Below are positions 37,501-52,600 of a stretch of 64,000 nt of DNA, piece by piece. The notes under the pieces are model-generated. The model worked only from the letters and a program-made list of their open reading frames with translations. It was not told where the DNA came from and made no database searches. The DNA comes from Campylorhamphus procurvoides (taxonomy: Eukaryota > Chordata > Aves > Passeriformes > Dendrocolaptidae). The first letter of the stretch is position 1. Each line of letters opens with the position of its first letter. The stretch lies in assembly GCA_013396655.1 (NCBI GenBank), contig WBMV01004761.1, forward strand, positions 1,124,088 through 1,188,087. Reading direction: 5' to 3'. Position numbers and translations under genes: made by a program.

Positions 37501-40500
37501 ATTCAGCCATCTAATCTTTTGTTCATTAAAAATGATAGATATAATGCTTTATAACTATGTGTTTATGATCACGTACTTTCAGAAAAATAACACCCAGGGA
37601 AATCATGAGTTTGTGCCTACATGCCATAATGTCTCAAAAAGTAATAAATAGAAGGTGGCTTTAATACTTTTAATGTCAGTACAAGATCCATGATGTAACA
37701 AAGTCACTTCAGTAGAGCTAAAAAATAGACTACAGCTAACAGAACGAATAAAGCATTTTTTTACTGTATGACCTGGGAAATTCCTCTGCAGAGAAAACCT
37801 TGACAAAGAACCTTGACAACAGATGAACAAAACATGCTTTATTTATCCTCCTATTAGAGATAACACAAAAAATAATTTAACTTCAGCACAACACTATTTA
37901 TCTGCCTGTTCAACAGGGGGGAGCAGATATGGTAATTTTTACCTATGTGATTAATCACTTTAAGACTTAACAGGAACAGCACTTTAGGAGCACCTCTGTT
38001 GGCTTAGTGTCACAGAATCAGGAGAGGCACAACGTAGACCTTTTAATTACAAATATTAAAGGAATTAAAAACAAGTTTAGTACATCAACAGTTAACTCTA
38101 GACATATATATAAATACAATATTTCACAAAATAAAAATGCTTTTAAACAGCATTCAAGGTATCTAGATTTTAAAATAGGCTGTCTTTTCCTCATTTACTT
38201 GCTTAATTTAATCCCATTATAAAAAGATTCGTTGCTTGAAAACTGTGTTGAAATCATCTTTCAGAGAGCAAACCTAGATAATACTAAGACAGTAACACTT
38301 TTGTCTGACAAATATTCTTGATTTTCAGCAAAAATTACAGGGCTAAAGACGAGTGTAGATTTCAACTCAAAAGTGACTCACCCCTTCAGTGCTAATGAGC
38401 CCTATGAATGCTATAATTAAAATTAATATCATAATGATGCACTGGTTTTATTTCTAAAATAATTAGGTAGAAGGTAAGCTTTCCTAGGGCAATGAAGTCA
38501 GGGATGAAAGCTAAACTGTATGAAATTGTAATTTTAGTACTGATCTTGCTTTACTGAGCAATACAGTTTATGACAGAGATAGAGAAGTCAGCATAGAATA
38601 GGCACACGTTTTTCCTTTTTTCCACTTTTGTATCTGTAAAACAAAGATCTACATCACCCTCTAATAAGATACTGCAAAGTATTTAACAGTGAAAGGCTGA
38701 TACACTGCTTGGTACACATGCAAAAAGAATATTGAAACAGTTACACTGAGTTTAATACAATCTGTTTTCCCAGACACTAGCATAAAATCCTGATTCCACT
38801 GAAGTCAAAGGCAGAACTCTCATTTATTTCCTTGCTGGCCATGATTTCATCCCACAACTTTGTTACTTGTCAAACACAGCTTTGCACCTTCAGACTTTAA
38901 GCCCATGGATGCTGCATTCAGCGGTCTTCATCCTGCCTTGGAAAGCCAAACCAGATTCCTCGTGGTTCTTAACTTCCTAGCTCCTGAAACCCACATTTGT
39001 CACCCTGGAAGGCAGTGAAATGCAAACAAACTTAAAGAACACTGTATCCCTGACTTCAGCCCATGATCAACACAGGGATAAAGCATGTGAAAGCAATCTA
39101 ATTCCTTATTATAAAAATAAGTCCAACTACACTTGAAATTCAGCTTGCAAGAAAGCAGTTATGAAGCATTTCTGACATACGGCTGAACCAACAATGTCTG
39201 GAAGAACTTGGATATCCTATTCCAAACCACTTTGCCTACTTCAAAAAAAAATAAAAATACTGTGACCAAAAGCCCAGACTGCATTCCAGAGGTCTAGGAA
39301 TAGCTTGTTTTCCTATTTGCAGTTGGTAAATTTGAAGTCTGTGAGGCATTCCTCTGGTTTTTAAGGATGTCTCCGATTTCTCCTCAAAAATTCACTTTGC
39401 TTCTTTTTCTACATGTAAAATTCTGCTTTCTCTAGAGCGATAAGCTGCGTTATATGAAATATTTTTCAGAGTTAATCTTGAGAAAATGCAATTGCTATAC
39501 ATGCCTTCTTTCTGACACTGTCCCACTCCTTAGTTTTGATACAGTATACTAGACATATATTTTAAGTTGCTAAAACTTGTGACACAGGCATAACAGTAAA
39601 CCACATTTCACAATAATTTTTTTTCTCCCTGTTGCATAAGGGATGAGTTTTAAACATAAGATGAATACTGTCATTCCAACAAGTCTAAACTATAAAAAGG
39701 ACAGGTTATAAAGTGTTTGAGATTACATTCTTAGGGCTCAACTTAGAAGCTTCTTCTCACATTTTTTTGATTTGCATGCTTCATTATTGAAATGTCTAGT
39801 AGAGTTCGTTTTCTTTCTTCATTAATGACTTCAAAGAAACACATGCTTGAACTCCTAAATATATTAAACTAATTTAAATTATCTTAAAACACCCAGTGGC
39901 TGCTCAGCAAACCAGAAAGGGCAGACTGCACTTCTGGAAATAATATACTATTTAGTTAGTGAACTGCATGCATCATGAATTACAAAATAAACACATCTAA
40001 TTAAAGAATATCACAAATATATATACATCTAATTTGAGTTTGTTAAAGCTGCTAAAGTATCACAGTGACATAGAAACATAAAAATTAATTTAAAAACTGA
40101 AGGCAACCTTCTTAAAAATTACTTTTCTTTTAAAAAGAACATTTTTATGAATCCCATTTATGCTCTTTATTTTCCAGGGGTGAACAAAATAAAAGAAAAA
40201 AGCAAACACTTATGTACCTTCAGAAGTACAATTCACATTTAAAAACTCATTGGTTTATGGTATAACAAAAATTTAACTATGGCATTACCCTCTACAAGGA
40301 TGAGTTCTATTACAGAATTTCTGAAAATTAAAACATGATTTCTACCAAACTGAAAAAGTCACTAAACAGCTCAAACCACCTTACACACACACTAAACCAG
40401 ACAACTTGTGAACAAAATCTGCTGAGGTAATTTGTCATGGTAGAAATGTAAGTCAAACAGTACCATCTCAGGACCACTAAGAAAAGCCTGTATTTTGGAA

Positions 40501-43500
40501 AGATCCTATTCTCTGGTGCCAGCTGGTTTGTGAATTACACATCCTCAGCAGCCTGGAAGAACTTGTTCCTCTGAACTTTTGGAAACTGGTATTCCTGCCA
40601 AAGAGACCTTTCTGAGGCTCACATTTAGCCCCTTGGTTCTACATGAAGCAAATTCACCTCTACCTCAATAAAGCAACAAGGACTTCGGAAAGCTCTGGGT
40701 ACTACTGTGAAACAGACATTACACATTTCCAGATCACTTTGCTACCTTGAGTCATGAGGATGCTGAGCACATTCTTCCTGTTTCCAGCACTTAAATATTC
40801 CTGTAATTGACCAGTATTTCTCAACACTTTTGGAGTTCTTTGGCAGGACTCACTGCTCAGTGCTATTTTTAGAAACTCCAGCGATAAATACCATAGGTAC
40901 CTACCCTTCTACACCATTTCATGATGAAAAGGCATAGCTGTTTGGAATCCCTGGGCTTAACACAGTACTTTTGAACAAAGAGTGAAAGATAGAGCAATCA
41001 CTACTCATCTCCAGTTCTTTAAATTCTACTTTGGACTTCACGTGTTCAAATGCCTTCAATCTCACATGAGAAATGAGCTAACACTTGAAGCTCCACTATT
41101 CATACCCACAGGCAACAAGCTTGAGTGATGAAGGCCCTGGGTCTACCCTTTTGGCTGAGTAGAAGATATAAAAGTCTTGCCATCTGTCCTTGGTACTTGC
41201 TGACCAGGCAGCCTGGCATCTTGAGATCAGCTCCTCTTGGGCAGAAAATGGCTGAATCATTCACAGATACTTCCTAAATCTGCAGCCTCCTTCCAGGGGA
41301 GAAGCTAAACTTGGGTATCTTTCAGCAGTGAGGACATACCATAGGCATCCTACCCACAGAGATGGCTTGCCCAGTTACATCTGTGCAGGATAATGACAGG
41401 TGACTCTGCTGATGCTGTTAGTAGGCAGACAGCAATCCTCTGTTTCACAACTGAACAAACTGGGGATGGAGTCTGGAAATGAGACAAGATTGGGAGGGGG
41501 AAAAACCCCAAACCAACAACAACAACAGCTAGAAGCCCCACACAAGAGCCACAGTACAATTATGATCATCCCAAGCCAAATAACATAAGCAGAGCTGACT
41601 GGCTGATCTTTCATAATCCTTACAGGCTGATGCTTCTTAGCTTGTAAGAAGCTTTTTCTCAGACTTCTACATACATGGAGATAGAAACTGCTATAGTAGA
41701 GGTTTGTTTTCACAATTAAAGCAATCTAGTAACACCAAAATAGTATCTCCTGTTCATACTTGTTCTAAAAGAACAGCTTTTTTTAGCTCAGCTTAACTCC
41801 TACTGCAGTAAAAATGCACTTAACACTTAGCCAAGAAACATCTGAAGTATCTTCCTTGACAGAAGCAAAGATAAAATCCCACAAGCACCTGAAAAAAATA
41901 TCTAGTTTCAAAGTACAGGGCATGCAACAATTTCCTAATAAATTTAATGAGCTGGATGTTGAGCATATTTTGACTTTCAAAGTACCCTCAAATTTTTTTG
42001 TATTGTCTGTTCTGCAGGTTATGGCATAAGTTGCTGTAGTTCTTCGTGCTGTTTTGTAATGTATGAGGCTCTGCAGTTTCACAGTCCTAAGAGCTTTATT
42101 AGTAACTGCAAAATAACACACAATGATAAAAAGAGCAATATTTTAAAGTAATATACCAAAGGGTAACATTTGGGCTGTGCTTCAAGCCGTAACTGCTTTT
42201 ACTGCCTACTGATCACTTGAGTTTTTGACTACAGTTCCTATGAATGCCAAAACGTTCTGTATGAGGCTGACACACTGAGAACTAGATGCAAACTGCGATA
42301 ATTTCATTTTACTAAATTCAAAAACTGTTTAGAAAACAATTACAATAAGTATAGAGGTCAACAATTAGAACTGATTTAAACTATCAATGATATTGTTGGA
42401 GTTTTTGTTTGGTTTTTTCCCCCAGTAACATAGGAGGGATGGCAGGAAGAGAAGCAGAAAGGATCAGAAAAGCCAAGAGCTGACATTTGAATTTTATCAT
42501 AGAGGCACATATTACTTTCTCAATTATCTGTAACAAGCTTGACAATTAAAATCATCTATTTTCAGAAGACAAGCACTGTAATTTGTAGTTTAACTGACTG
42601 AAACTATTTACCTGAGTTATACAGCTCCAGTCAAAACCAGCTATGGCCCCTCACAGCATGTGTTTAAGGGTATAGGAAAAAGAGTAATTCTGGAAGCTTG
42701 TGCCAAGCATGCTAAAAGTCTACAAGTAAACCTTTTCTAGCAAGCACTACCATATTAAGAAGATAAAGATTTTAAGAACCCAAGCATACTGTTTTCTATA
42801 CAGTTAGAAAAGTTGTCAAACTGTTTTCAATTACTATAACTGCATTATTCTCTGTGTCCCCAGGAGGATGTTGAATCAGAATAGCAACGACTTCCGATGT
42901 GAGTCACTGGAAATTTAGAACTTCACAGGATAATCAAGAGGTGAAAACTTAGTAGAGCCACAGCAAGATCAACATGTCAAGGCACTTGACAACTAATATG
43001 CACAGAGCTTATGATCTACCCCTCTCAGCATCGAAAAGGAACTCTGTGTGGGAACTGTACTTGTAGAAAGAGAAACATTTAACAAGCCTTCCCACAGATT
43101 TTTCTATTTACAACAGTACAGTCACCACAGACTTAATAGAAAGAAACACGTGGCAATCACCAGCTTTTATTGCCTCTTTGGTTTCATTCTTTTGAGCTAG
43201 AAGCAGCTTCTTCCTCCTCCCCTTTCTCTTTAATGAGAAAATAACAGGCTATTCAAGTATTTTTTTGAATGTCATAATCTAAGTAAGATGGTAATGTTCG
43301 ACAATTTGTGTTAGATTACACTATAGCCAATGCATTTCTAACAAACTGGAAGTTAGGCCCACTTAACACTGCCCCTCTAAATCCAGGTACACAACTCCTG
43401 AGCCTTCAGGACATGTTTTGTAACATACACTGAGACAAATCTTTTGTCTTAAAAGATGAAAGCTGTAACTTGGCACTCTTGGTCTTGCCTCAAAAAGAAA

Positions 43501-45293
43501 ACTTTCTTTAACCAGATATTTCCAGTTTGGAAGAGGAAAAAAAGATCCTATTCATGATTGCATAACTTAAAAAACTAACACAGAAAGCTAAGAAAACAGC
43601 AATCTTATATTTTAAAACTCTAACATATCTTAATCAGGATGAATATTTTGCCCATTTAAAGAAAATTAAATTAATTGAAAATGTTATAGAGTGCCCCTGA
43701 AGCATGACATTTTCAAGAAGGGAGCACAGCCAATGAAAGCAACAAATGCTCACATTAAATTGAGAATCATCTAGTTTCCATAGCTACTTTTTAAACAATC
43801 ATAAGCGCTTATCGTTTCTTAGAATGATCCTGTTTACTATGAATAACTTTAAACTGGCTGTTCTCAGAAAGATCTATTTGAAAACGTTTATTAAAAAGTA
43901 CAATAATCAAAAGTGGGCACCGCTTTAAACTTTTAAAGAAAACAAATAGGTAAGGTTAAAGAACAAAACAACAGTAAATAACACATTTACTTTTTCCATA
44001 ATATTATTCGTAGTAGAGTGTAAACCTTAGATACCTCAACCAGGATCCAAATCTTGCCACATGAAACACTTGAAAAATGTCCAGCAATATAAAAATTGCA
44101 GTGCAAGAATCATACAAGCCACATGCCCACTACAAAAACTGGGAATGAAAGAAGAGGAGCTCAAAGAGTAACAAACTCCCCAAAGTGAAAATTTGTCACC
44201 AGAGCTCCTCTCCCAGGTAACTTTTGTAATTATTTATTTCAACAGCATCAACACAAGTAAATATCAATTAAGCAGATACCCGCTATAACATCTTCATCCT
44301 GGTCTGAATAAACTAGGCATCATGTAGAAAAAGCAGCTGCAGTTCATGTTACATGGCAACACCTGACAATGTGCTCATACAGAGTAACCCTGATGGCGAG
44401 TAACTTAAAGGAACTCAGGGTCTCCTTGGCTACTTACCAGCCCTTCCTAAATCTTACCCTTGGATAGAGCTAATGCAGTTATTAGGGAAGCTACAGACTT
44501 TACACAGCTACACTGTTTCACTTCATATCCTACTGCAGAATCAGGTAGGCTGATTACCCTGGTGACAACTCCAAAGGGAGCTTTGCCATAAAACCTGAAA
44601 ACATTTGAGGAAAAACTACATTCATAACAGTAAACCTGGTATGTTCCTCTCACCTGGTTAAAGGACTCCAACATGCAGGTGGAGTTAAGAGCACTAACAG
44701 CACAGCACAAGAAGAAATGGCAACATCCACTCAAAGCAGCTCTCCAAAGATCTCTCAAGTGCCTGAAGCCAAAACGACAGGAAGACTATGAAAAAAACCT
44801 TGCAATGTCCTCTTCCTCCAAGACTCTGACTAGCTGAAGCAACCAGAAGCAAATCCTGCTTCCTCCCCCTTCCATCCTCTACCCTCCACCCCCAAAAACC
44901 AACATCCCAGCTACAGAACTGGGAAGCTGGAAGCTATGAAGAGCGTGTGCCTCCCTTCCCCAAAGGGAACAATAAAAAGGTGTGAAATGCCATCCCCAAG
45001 CTGACTAGCTGCTACAGAAGACTGACAGACAGACTACTCTGGAATCACACCAAAATCATCTCCTTTACAAGGAGCACTGCAGTGTAGGATCACCAGTTCT
45101 CCTCTAATCTTTCAATAACAGTACAAACTGGCAATGAATGGGAGCAAAGGAAGGGGGGAGGGGGGAAAAGAAAAACAAAGAAATAAATAACTGTATTTAT
45201 ACACCTCTTTTTCCTTTTACAATCTCATGCTGTTCAGTTTATGTCACCTGAATTCCCTATAGAAACGTTCCAAGTGTGTGGCTGTGGGTTACA

Positions 45294-45352
45294 TTTGATG
45301 TCCTTCTGGAAGTGATATTTATTTCTAATATCACTTCCAGAAGGACATCAAA
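45294..45352. repeat. Perfect 26-bp inverted repeat with 7-nt loop
   Basis: The left arm 45294-45319 (beginning TTTGATGTCC) is the exact reverse complement of the right arm 45327-45352 (ending GGACATCAAA), with the loop TATTTCT at 45320-45326. I checked all 26 pairs. The pairing stops abruptly at both outer ends. It lies in the large LTBP1 intron and in no repeat I recognise. It would form a long unbroken hairpin from either strand. Confidence 0.97.
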
Positions 45353-46395
45353 AAGACAATCCAATTTAGGAATTCACTGGATTTTTCAACAGACCATCAA
45401 AAAAAAAATTTACAGAAACAGCCCTCCAGGGTGCAATAGAAAGAAAAGACTTCAGGATGCAAAGTGTACTCTGTAGAGAAAAGTAGCTATAAGACATTGG
45501 AATAGCAAAAGGGGTAACGAGGAGGAGTTGGCTTCTTGTTAAGGATCTACATGTGTGCAACAGCTGGAATACCCAAACAGGCATTATATAATAACAACAA
45601 AAGCTGTTCAAAGCACTAAGGAGGCACAGCTGGGGCTGTGGTGAACCAGCAGTTGTCCTCTACTTCAGAGCTTCAGGGTTCCAGTGCAGGAAGCAAGAGA
45701 GACACCAGAGCTTTTGTTCCAGTATATAAATGTATATATGTATTTGTGTTTCACTGTCATTATTAATGGCAGTGGCATCAATTCTACAACCATCCTTGTC
45801 CATCACGCAGAAACCAGAACAGAATTCATATCATGGCATTATTTAAGATCAGAGCAGTCATCAACTTAACAGGGTTTATATGTTGGCTACTTTTTCCAAA
45901 AGCACATACAGGTTATAAAACACAAAATTCATAAGCAAAGATCTCTCCAGTGTAAAACCCTTACAAAGGAAAGACTAACTTCATACTCCCCAAAACTGTC
46001 GTGTTCTAAAAGTATTTTAAAAAATGCTTAAAGCTAAAGAGATTCTAGACTCAGATATTGCTGTCCAGAGGCGATCACTGAAAATTACAAAAGTATTAAC
46101 TTTGCTTCAGGGTGACCTGGGAGTGTAGTTCAGAAAGTACTAGAGCAGGATCCTAGTAGGAATGTGTGTGTGGAATCACAGTGAGATTAAAAAAAAAAAA
46201 AGTAAATGTATTAAGATTGTAAACTTTTTAACTAGAAAGCTGATGTAAAGACAGAAGTACTGCCAACAGTCTACAAGTTTAGATTTTGTTTTACTCTCTC
46301 CTATACCATACCCTCAGTTATAACAGTGTTATAATATATTTTAGAATCTTGTATATTATACAGAGGCATTTTCTTTTTATGGAAGAAACAGTTCT

Positions 46396-46622
46396 AAATT
46401 GAAGGAGGGACATATAGGAGAACCTTTCTCAATGAGGATAGTAAGGCATTACAACAGGTTGCCCAGAAAAGTTGTGATGCACCATCCCTGGAAGAGTTCA
46501 AGGCCAGGTCGGATGGGGCTTTGTGCAACCCGCCCTAGTGGGAGGTTCCTTGTCCGTGTCAGCAGGGTTGGAACAAGACAGTCTTTAAAGGTCTCCAAGC
46601 CAAACCATCCTGTGATTCCGGG
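46396..46622 (+). mobile_element. CR1 LINE 3' end fragment, sense orientation
   Basis: The 227-bp block contains ACAGGTTGCCCAGAAAAGTT, GTTCAAGGCCAGGTCGGATG and GTCTCCAAGCCAAACCATCC, and ends TGTGATTCCGGG, matching the CR1 3' untranslated end. It is 5'-truncated and non-coding. Confidence 0.92.
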
Positions 46623-49600
46623 AAAGTGCCAAATGACAGCACATTTCATGCTCTAAAACTTGACACTTTCTGCTAACAGTCCACACAAACAAGGTGCCAA
46701 AAAGGTACCTTGAGTACTTTTCTGAATACATGGTTCAGAATATGGTATAAACATAGGGGACTTCAGGGTTGTCAGAAACTGGAACAGACACAACTCCATT
46801 TAAGGCTTGATGGAACTGACAAGTATAAGAGAATTTTTAAATCAAAAGCTGGGAAAGAAAGTATACAGCTCTGAACAATCCAGTCACATCTTCTAGTGAA
46901 GTCAGCACACTCAAGTAAAGAGCAAGGCTAGAGCTGGTAACAAACCAGTAACAGCAAGCAGCATAACAAACTGAAAGCTTTTTATGCAGTGTGCTTTTTA
47001 ACAGAGTGAGCAAAAGTATCTGTGCATCTACATGAAGAATTATAAGTTCAAGAAACAGAACCAAGAAAGAATGCCCAGACTTACCAGGAAAGAATCATTC
47101 CTATCTTAGGAAAGTAAAACTAACTGGAGGACCAGGAAAAGTCCATGTAAAATTCCAGTCATGAAATAGTTGGCCTACCAAAGGAGTGATGTCATTTCTC
47201 AAAGAGTAGTCTCAAATTTATATGGTTTGAGACTGATATGGTTAACTTTTAGACCCAACAGAGCATCTGTGATCTGTTATTTCAACACAAAGCAGAGGAA
47301 ACACAGCATTAGGACTATATTACTAGCTGACTAAGATGGTGGTAGATACTGTATCACTGAAGATACAAAGTCAGGAAACAATGATATTAGTTTTAGATGT
47401 AGTTAACATCTATCTTCAGGGATCACTTCATCAGGAATGCAGAAGAATAAAACCTTGGTTTGGCCTAATTTGTGTACAGGATCTGATTCAAATATTACCA
47501 CTGAAGAGATGCTGCAGGAGTGAGCAAACCAGAGTTAACATCCTTGAAGAGGGAGCAAAAGCCAAAGATTCTCCACAGTAGTTCATAGTTCCAAAACAGA
47601 AGAATAAACATAAAATGGAAGGTAGTTTTAAAAAGTTAAAGAACTGAAAAATTGTCTTTAGACCCATTTAAGAAATGTATTAAAGGAATGCACACAGAAA
47701 AAAAGACCAAAGAAGACAGTCCCAATTCATTCTCCCTATCGAAGCTCATGAAGGAACTCATAAAGGTTCCCTGTGCCTTTTTCTATGAGGGATTGTCAGG
47801 ATTTGTTTCAAATTGAATGACAAAAAAAAGCTGACAGAACAGATGATCATGCAACACCAATAGTTCACTAGACCAGATAATTCTCATACAAAACTTGCAG
47901 AAGTTAAGATTCAAGATCTACCTCTCTACTATATAGCATTCCTGGACCAACAGAACTCACACTAAAATTAGATGGGCTTTAACTTGCCTTACTCTCATGT
48001 GGAACGTGATTTTTTTTTTCAGTTTGTTACAATTCATGTACAGTGCCTGGAGAGGTGAATCAAATACAGTAAGCTCTTGGAGACTGACTGGAATCTTGAC
48101 TTAGCTGTTTTCTCTCTCACTGTAATGAGGGTTATTTGTTTGCTTCCTAACAGACCAGTCATGGCTGAATGACAAGGGAAGGGGTGGAGTATTCTCCTAG
48201 AAACATTTGGTTGATTCTTCTCTCAAACAGACACAATTGGTAGAGGCCAGGCAACAATTTCCCAGATAATACTCCAACACTGACCACCCTTTTCTTGCAC
48301 CACAGCTTTACTCAGGCAACTGATGTCACATAGCCACATAAGACCACAAGCCAACTGGCTGTTGCCATCACACAGCTTAGCTTCCTCCTCCTGTCTGGAA
48401 AAAGTTCAGCTGGCATGAGATCCCAGCTGGCTCCTTAAGTCTCTGTATCAAAAAATTCTGTTTCTGAGAATCCTTTTCCTGTCAAAGATACTAATGAAAA
48501 CACTGAACATCCTCTAACACCTGTTTGTGAGATCTTCACTTAACTAGTTGATAGCTTGACCATGGGTAAAACAAGATGTTCACACAAGGGTAGGCTACAT
48601 CATCTCAAGAACAACAATAATTCCAAGTGTAGGGTAATGCAGCTGAATCTCATAAATGCCTTGTATGCTGGTGCAACACTGATACTTTTTATTTTCAAAA
48701 CTCTTACCAAGATATCTCTGCTTTTCTTCTTTTCAAGTTCACTGCATATGTACAGTACTTGACGTGGCCAGATGCTATCTGACTCCAGTCCACTGAAAGG
48801 AATCTGTGATTAATTCTCAAGAGAAGTAAAGTAGATACTTGCAGCCCCAAGGATTTCATCCCAAAGAGGAGTAGAAGAAATCAGAAGTGTTCACATTCAA
48901 GAGGTCTTATAAACAAGCCATTAAAAGAGACTTGACTTTGTCCATCAAAACACCAAAGGCTTCCCTCAAGGCAGTTTGCCCTAAGAATCTGCCCACTCCT
49001 CACACCACTGTGAGCTAACAAGATCTATCAAAGGATTAGCCTATTTTCAACAAAGTCATGGTTTTTCTGTCTTTCACACCCCACTTAGGTAAGGCCATAG
49101 TCTTTAGACTCAGCTCTATTGCAACTTAATTAACAACAAAAATACTCATTCCAACAGAGGTAACTACAATCTGTTAGCTTATGGATTAGCATTGAAATGT
49201 GCATCAGTGGTGTTCAAAAAGGACACCAAGACTGACATTACTGCCATCAAAAAATTGTCTCCACATTCTCCGCCAACACAAATGATCCCAACCCCCAAAG
49301 GAGACCAGCAGTGACTTCAGCTCTTACAGTCCGATGACTACATTCCCCTAAAATGATGAATGGAGGTGTTCTTGAGGGCTGACTCAGTGCCTGGCAGCAC
49401 AAAGAGATGAGTAACTACCTTCGAACCAGTTTTTGTTCTAGCACACATACATCAACAGCACTGCCAAAGACTACAGAAGTGAGAATAACTGCAGTATGAG
49501 AATCTCAAAACACTGGTCTCAACTTACCAATAGTCAATGCCAAAGATTTTTTATGTATGCCCAGTGCTCCTGCAGCTATGAAATTAACCATGCCCTCAAC

Positions 49601-52600
49601 TGACAGTTCAGAACTTCATTACCAGTCCCAAAACACTTCTGATCTTCATTAGGCATTGTGTGAGGACAGAAAGATTCAGCAGTGAAAACGTAAATTCATA
49701 TGGAGCCTCTATTTACATAAGGAGACCCCCCATGCAGATGCTCTGCCATAGAAAGAAAGGAATGTTGATTACTGTTTTGGAATCTCTAGAATGACATAAG
49801 TGAATGATTATGATGTTTGAAACCAAGAATATGCATGACAGCTGATCTTCCTCAGAACAATTATTATAAAGTACACACAGGATGGAGTGACAGAGGACAA
49901 GAGGGGTGTGATTTTTTTAATCCAGAAAAAACTTGTCCAAGACTTTAATAGCAAAGGAAGAAGAACTCTAACTCACTATTATGAGGAAACTCAAAGAATC
50001 AACCTGGCTAATGGGTAAAAAGGTGTTCTGGAGAACAGCTGGACAACAGCTGAGATGAACTACACAGGAGAGGTGCTGTATCCCTGGTATCCTTTGTAAA
50101 GATACAGAGCTGACCACTAATTCATCAGCTGTCAGAAGATTTGCTCTATTCAAGAAGTCTGAGCAGAGAAGGGGCATTATCACCTACAGTGGAAAGCTCC
50201 TAAAGACAAACACACAAGCACTGCTCTCTCTACACACCCTTAGTTTTATCTAGGCAATTTGCTGCTGCCGCTTTACTGTCCCCATGTCTGACCCTACACA
50301 TCAGCAGAGCTGAGACTGTGAGGATAGCTACACCAGACTAGCAATTCATGGGGGAACAGAGGGAAGAACACAAACACATGGACTAGGACAGGACAACACA
50401 TCATAAGACAGACAAATAATCCGTTCTTTTCCCCTTTCAGGTATCAGTAGCAGGGATAGCAGTGTAAGTCCTATTATGAGAAAACGTATTAAATGAGGGT
50501 CCTGTGCTCCCTTCACCCCTAGCTGTACTGTGGTCCACAACAGGTAAACAGGAGGATCCCAAATAATTTGGGATTGACTGTGACTGCACCTCATTTGTTT
50601 AACATATGTATTAGTAACCTACCTACAGAAACCATAAGAGAATGCAACAGAGCTCACATTTCTTGATTTGTATCTATCTGTCATTTGAAGAGAGGCTTCA
50701 CTTCAGTATTTAATAGAAAGAATTATCCACAATGAACAAAAGAGATGGTTTAAAATCATGTGCCGCCAATAAATGACATAATCCAGTGAATTTAAACCAT
50801 CCTTACAAAAATTCTGGCATTCTACAATGTGAAAATAAACCCTAAGTAGAAGGAAAAGCAAAGCTTGCCACCTACTGCCCAGTGACATAATAGTATGCAC
50901 TAGTATTGTCTATCTCCTTTTAACAGACTGTCTTTTCTTGACACAGAATATATAGAACTGCATCTTCAGTTGTCTTTTTAATACAATAGAAAACACAGAA
51001 TCAGTACACAGAATATCTGAAAGCAGGGCTTTCCTTTACGCTGCGTATAAAAATCCCTGACAAGCCTGAAACACGATTTATCATAGCATCCAAGCTGATA
51101 AAGGATTCCTTTTATTATCCTCCAGCGGTGCTAGTGGCTTTAATAAAGTCTGTCCTCAGCTGCATGGTAAGTTGCAAAGAAAGTACTTTAAACTTAAGAA
51201 AATTATTACAAGTAGATAAAGTCTATCAGAAAAGATTTTTTTTTCCTGTACACACCTGAAGGAGATTTTTTTAAGCTACAGATTACATTAGTAACAAAAC
51301 ATGGCTGCAATGAACACTAGTTTATGGCAGATACTTTGTCCCAGAATTTTCATGTCTCAGCAACAGAAACAAAAAAAAAACTTCTTTAAGTTTTCAAGCA
51401 CAAAAAAAAAATCTCTTCATTAATTAGAATGCTTTAGTGAGCTATTAGTCCAGAGGTATTTATTTTCTTAACATACCATATATAAAATAATTTCTGAATA
51501 ATAGTAGGTCCTTTGCTTAGTGTAGGAAGTTGCTTAACTGAAAGTCAAGTAGTCATGATTCAACTGGCTCAGTAACTTTTGAGCTCACTGGCAGACTTCT
51601 CTTCAGAAACAACATTATGCTGCACACTGCAAATTAGCCAACAGTCCACCTTCCTGTCCTCCAACACTGCTCTCCAAGGCCATATGAGATAATTCAGGGA
51701 AAATTTGATACAGTGGAAAATAAACAAGGAATTTACTGCAGAGTCCCTCTAATAGACTACTGGCTGGTTACAAAGTCTCAGTCAATATTTGAACAATAAT
51801 ATCAGAAGAAGATCCTGCTTCCTCCATCTGCCTAGTGTTCTTCACCAGCTACACTCACAGACAAAGCAATATCTGTCTCTCACCAGATACTGATGAACAG
51901 TAACACCTAAACTTCAACACAAAACAACATGAGTAACAGACCTCCTTGGTAGCGATTAGATTAATAACTGATGGCACATTGTGTAAAATGATAGTTTTGG
52001 ATTCCTGGGCAGAATTTATCAAAGCACAAGAATACATGGCATATGCAGGCTTTATGGAGCTTAGGTAAAGTGGAAACTGCTTCTCAGTATGAAAAAGTCT
52101 GCTCCTCAGTGAAGCACTCAGACTCTAGCACTGAAGAAAATAAGTTTGAGATGAAGTATGTGTCTCTCAGGGCTCCTAAATCATGAGCAGAACAGGCTAT
52201 TCATAACAAGAGAAATCAATGAGGCATTTATAATTAATAAGACAGCCCCATTCCTGAAAATACATCTGCCTTTGTCTAAGGCCAGTTGACATCATGTTAA
52301 TGAAGATGCTTAAGCCATCTAGTTATCTGCTACACTAGCAAAATGCCAAGGCTAAATAAATCCCCTGAAGTGGGGTTCTTTGTGTCTTTGTTATCTATTT
52401 AACAAGGTTATTAACAATGAAGTCTCAATAGGGACTACAGGCATTAGGACAATACCACAAGTTATATTAATATACAAGACATACAGATCAGCTAATAGGT
52501 GTGACTAATATTATTTTAAAGGGCTGAAGATCAAAAATTAAGTATTTTGATACAAAAAACAAAGGCAGACAAATCTACAAACATTAAGCCTTTTCTCCAA

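Noticed and set aside
41155..41250. TATA-like ATATAAAAG in the large intron as an alternative promoter
   Set aside because: There is no following exon, no ATG with similarity to LTBP1 and no LTR structure. AT-rich introns give many such matches.
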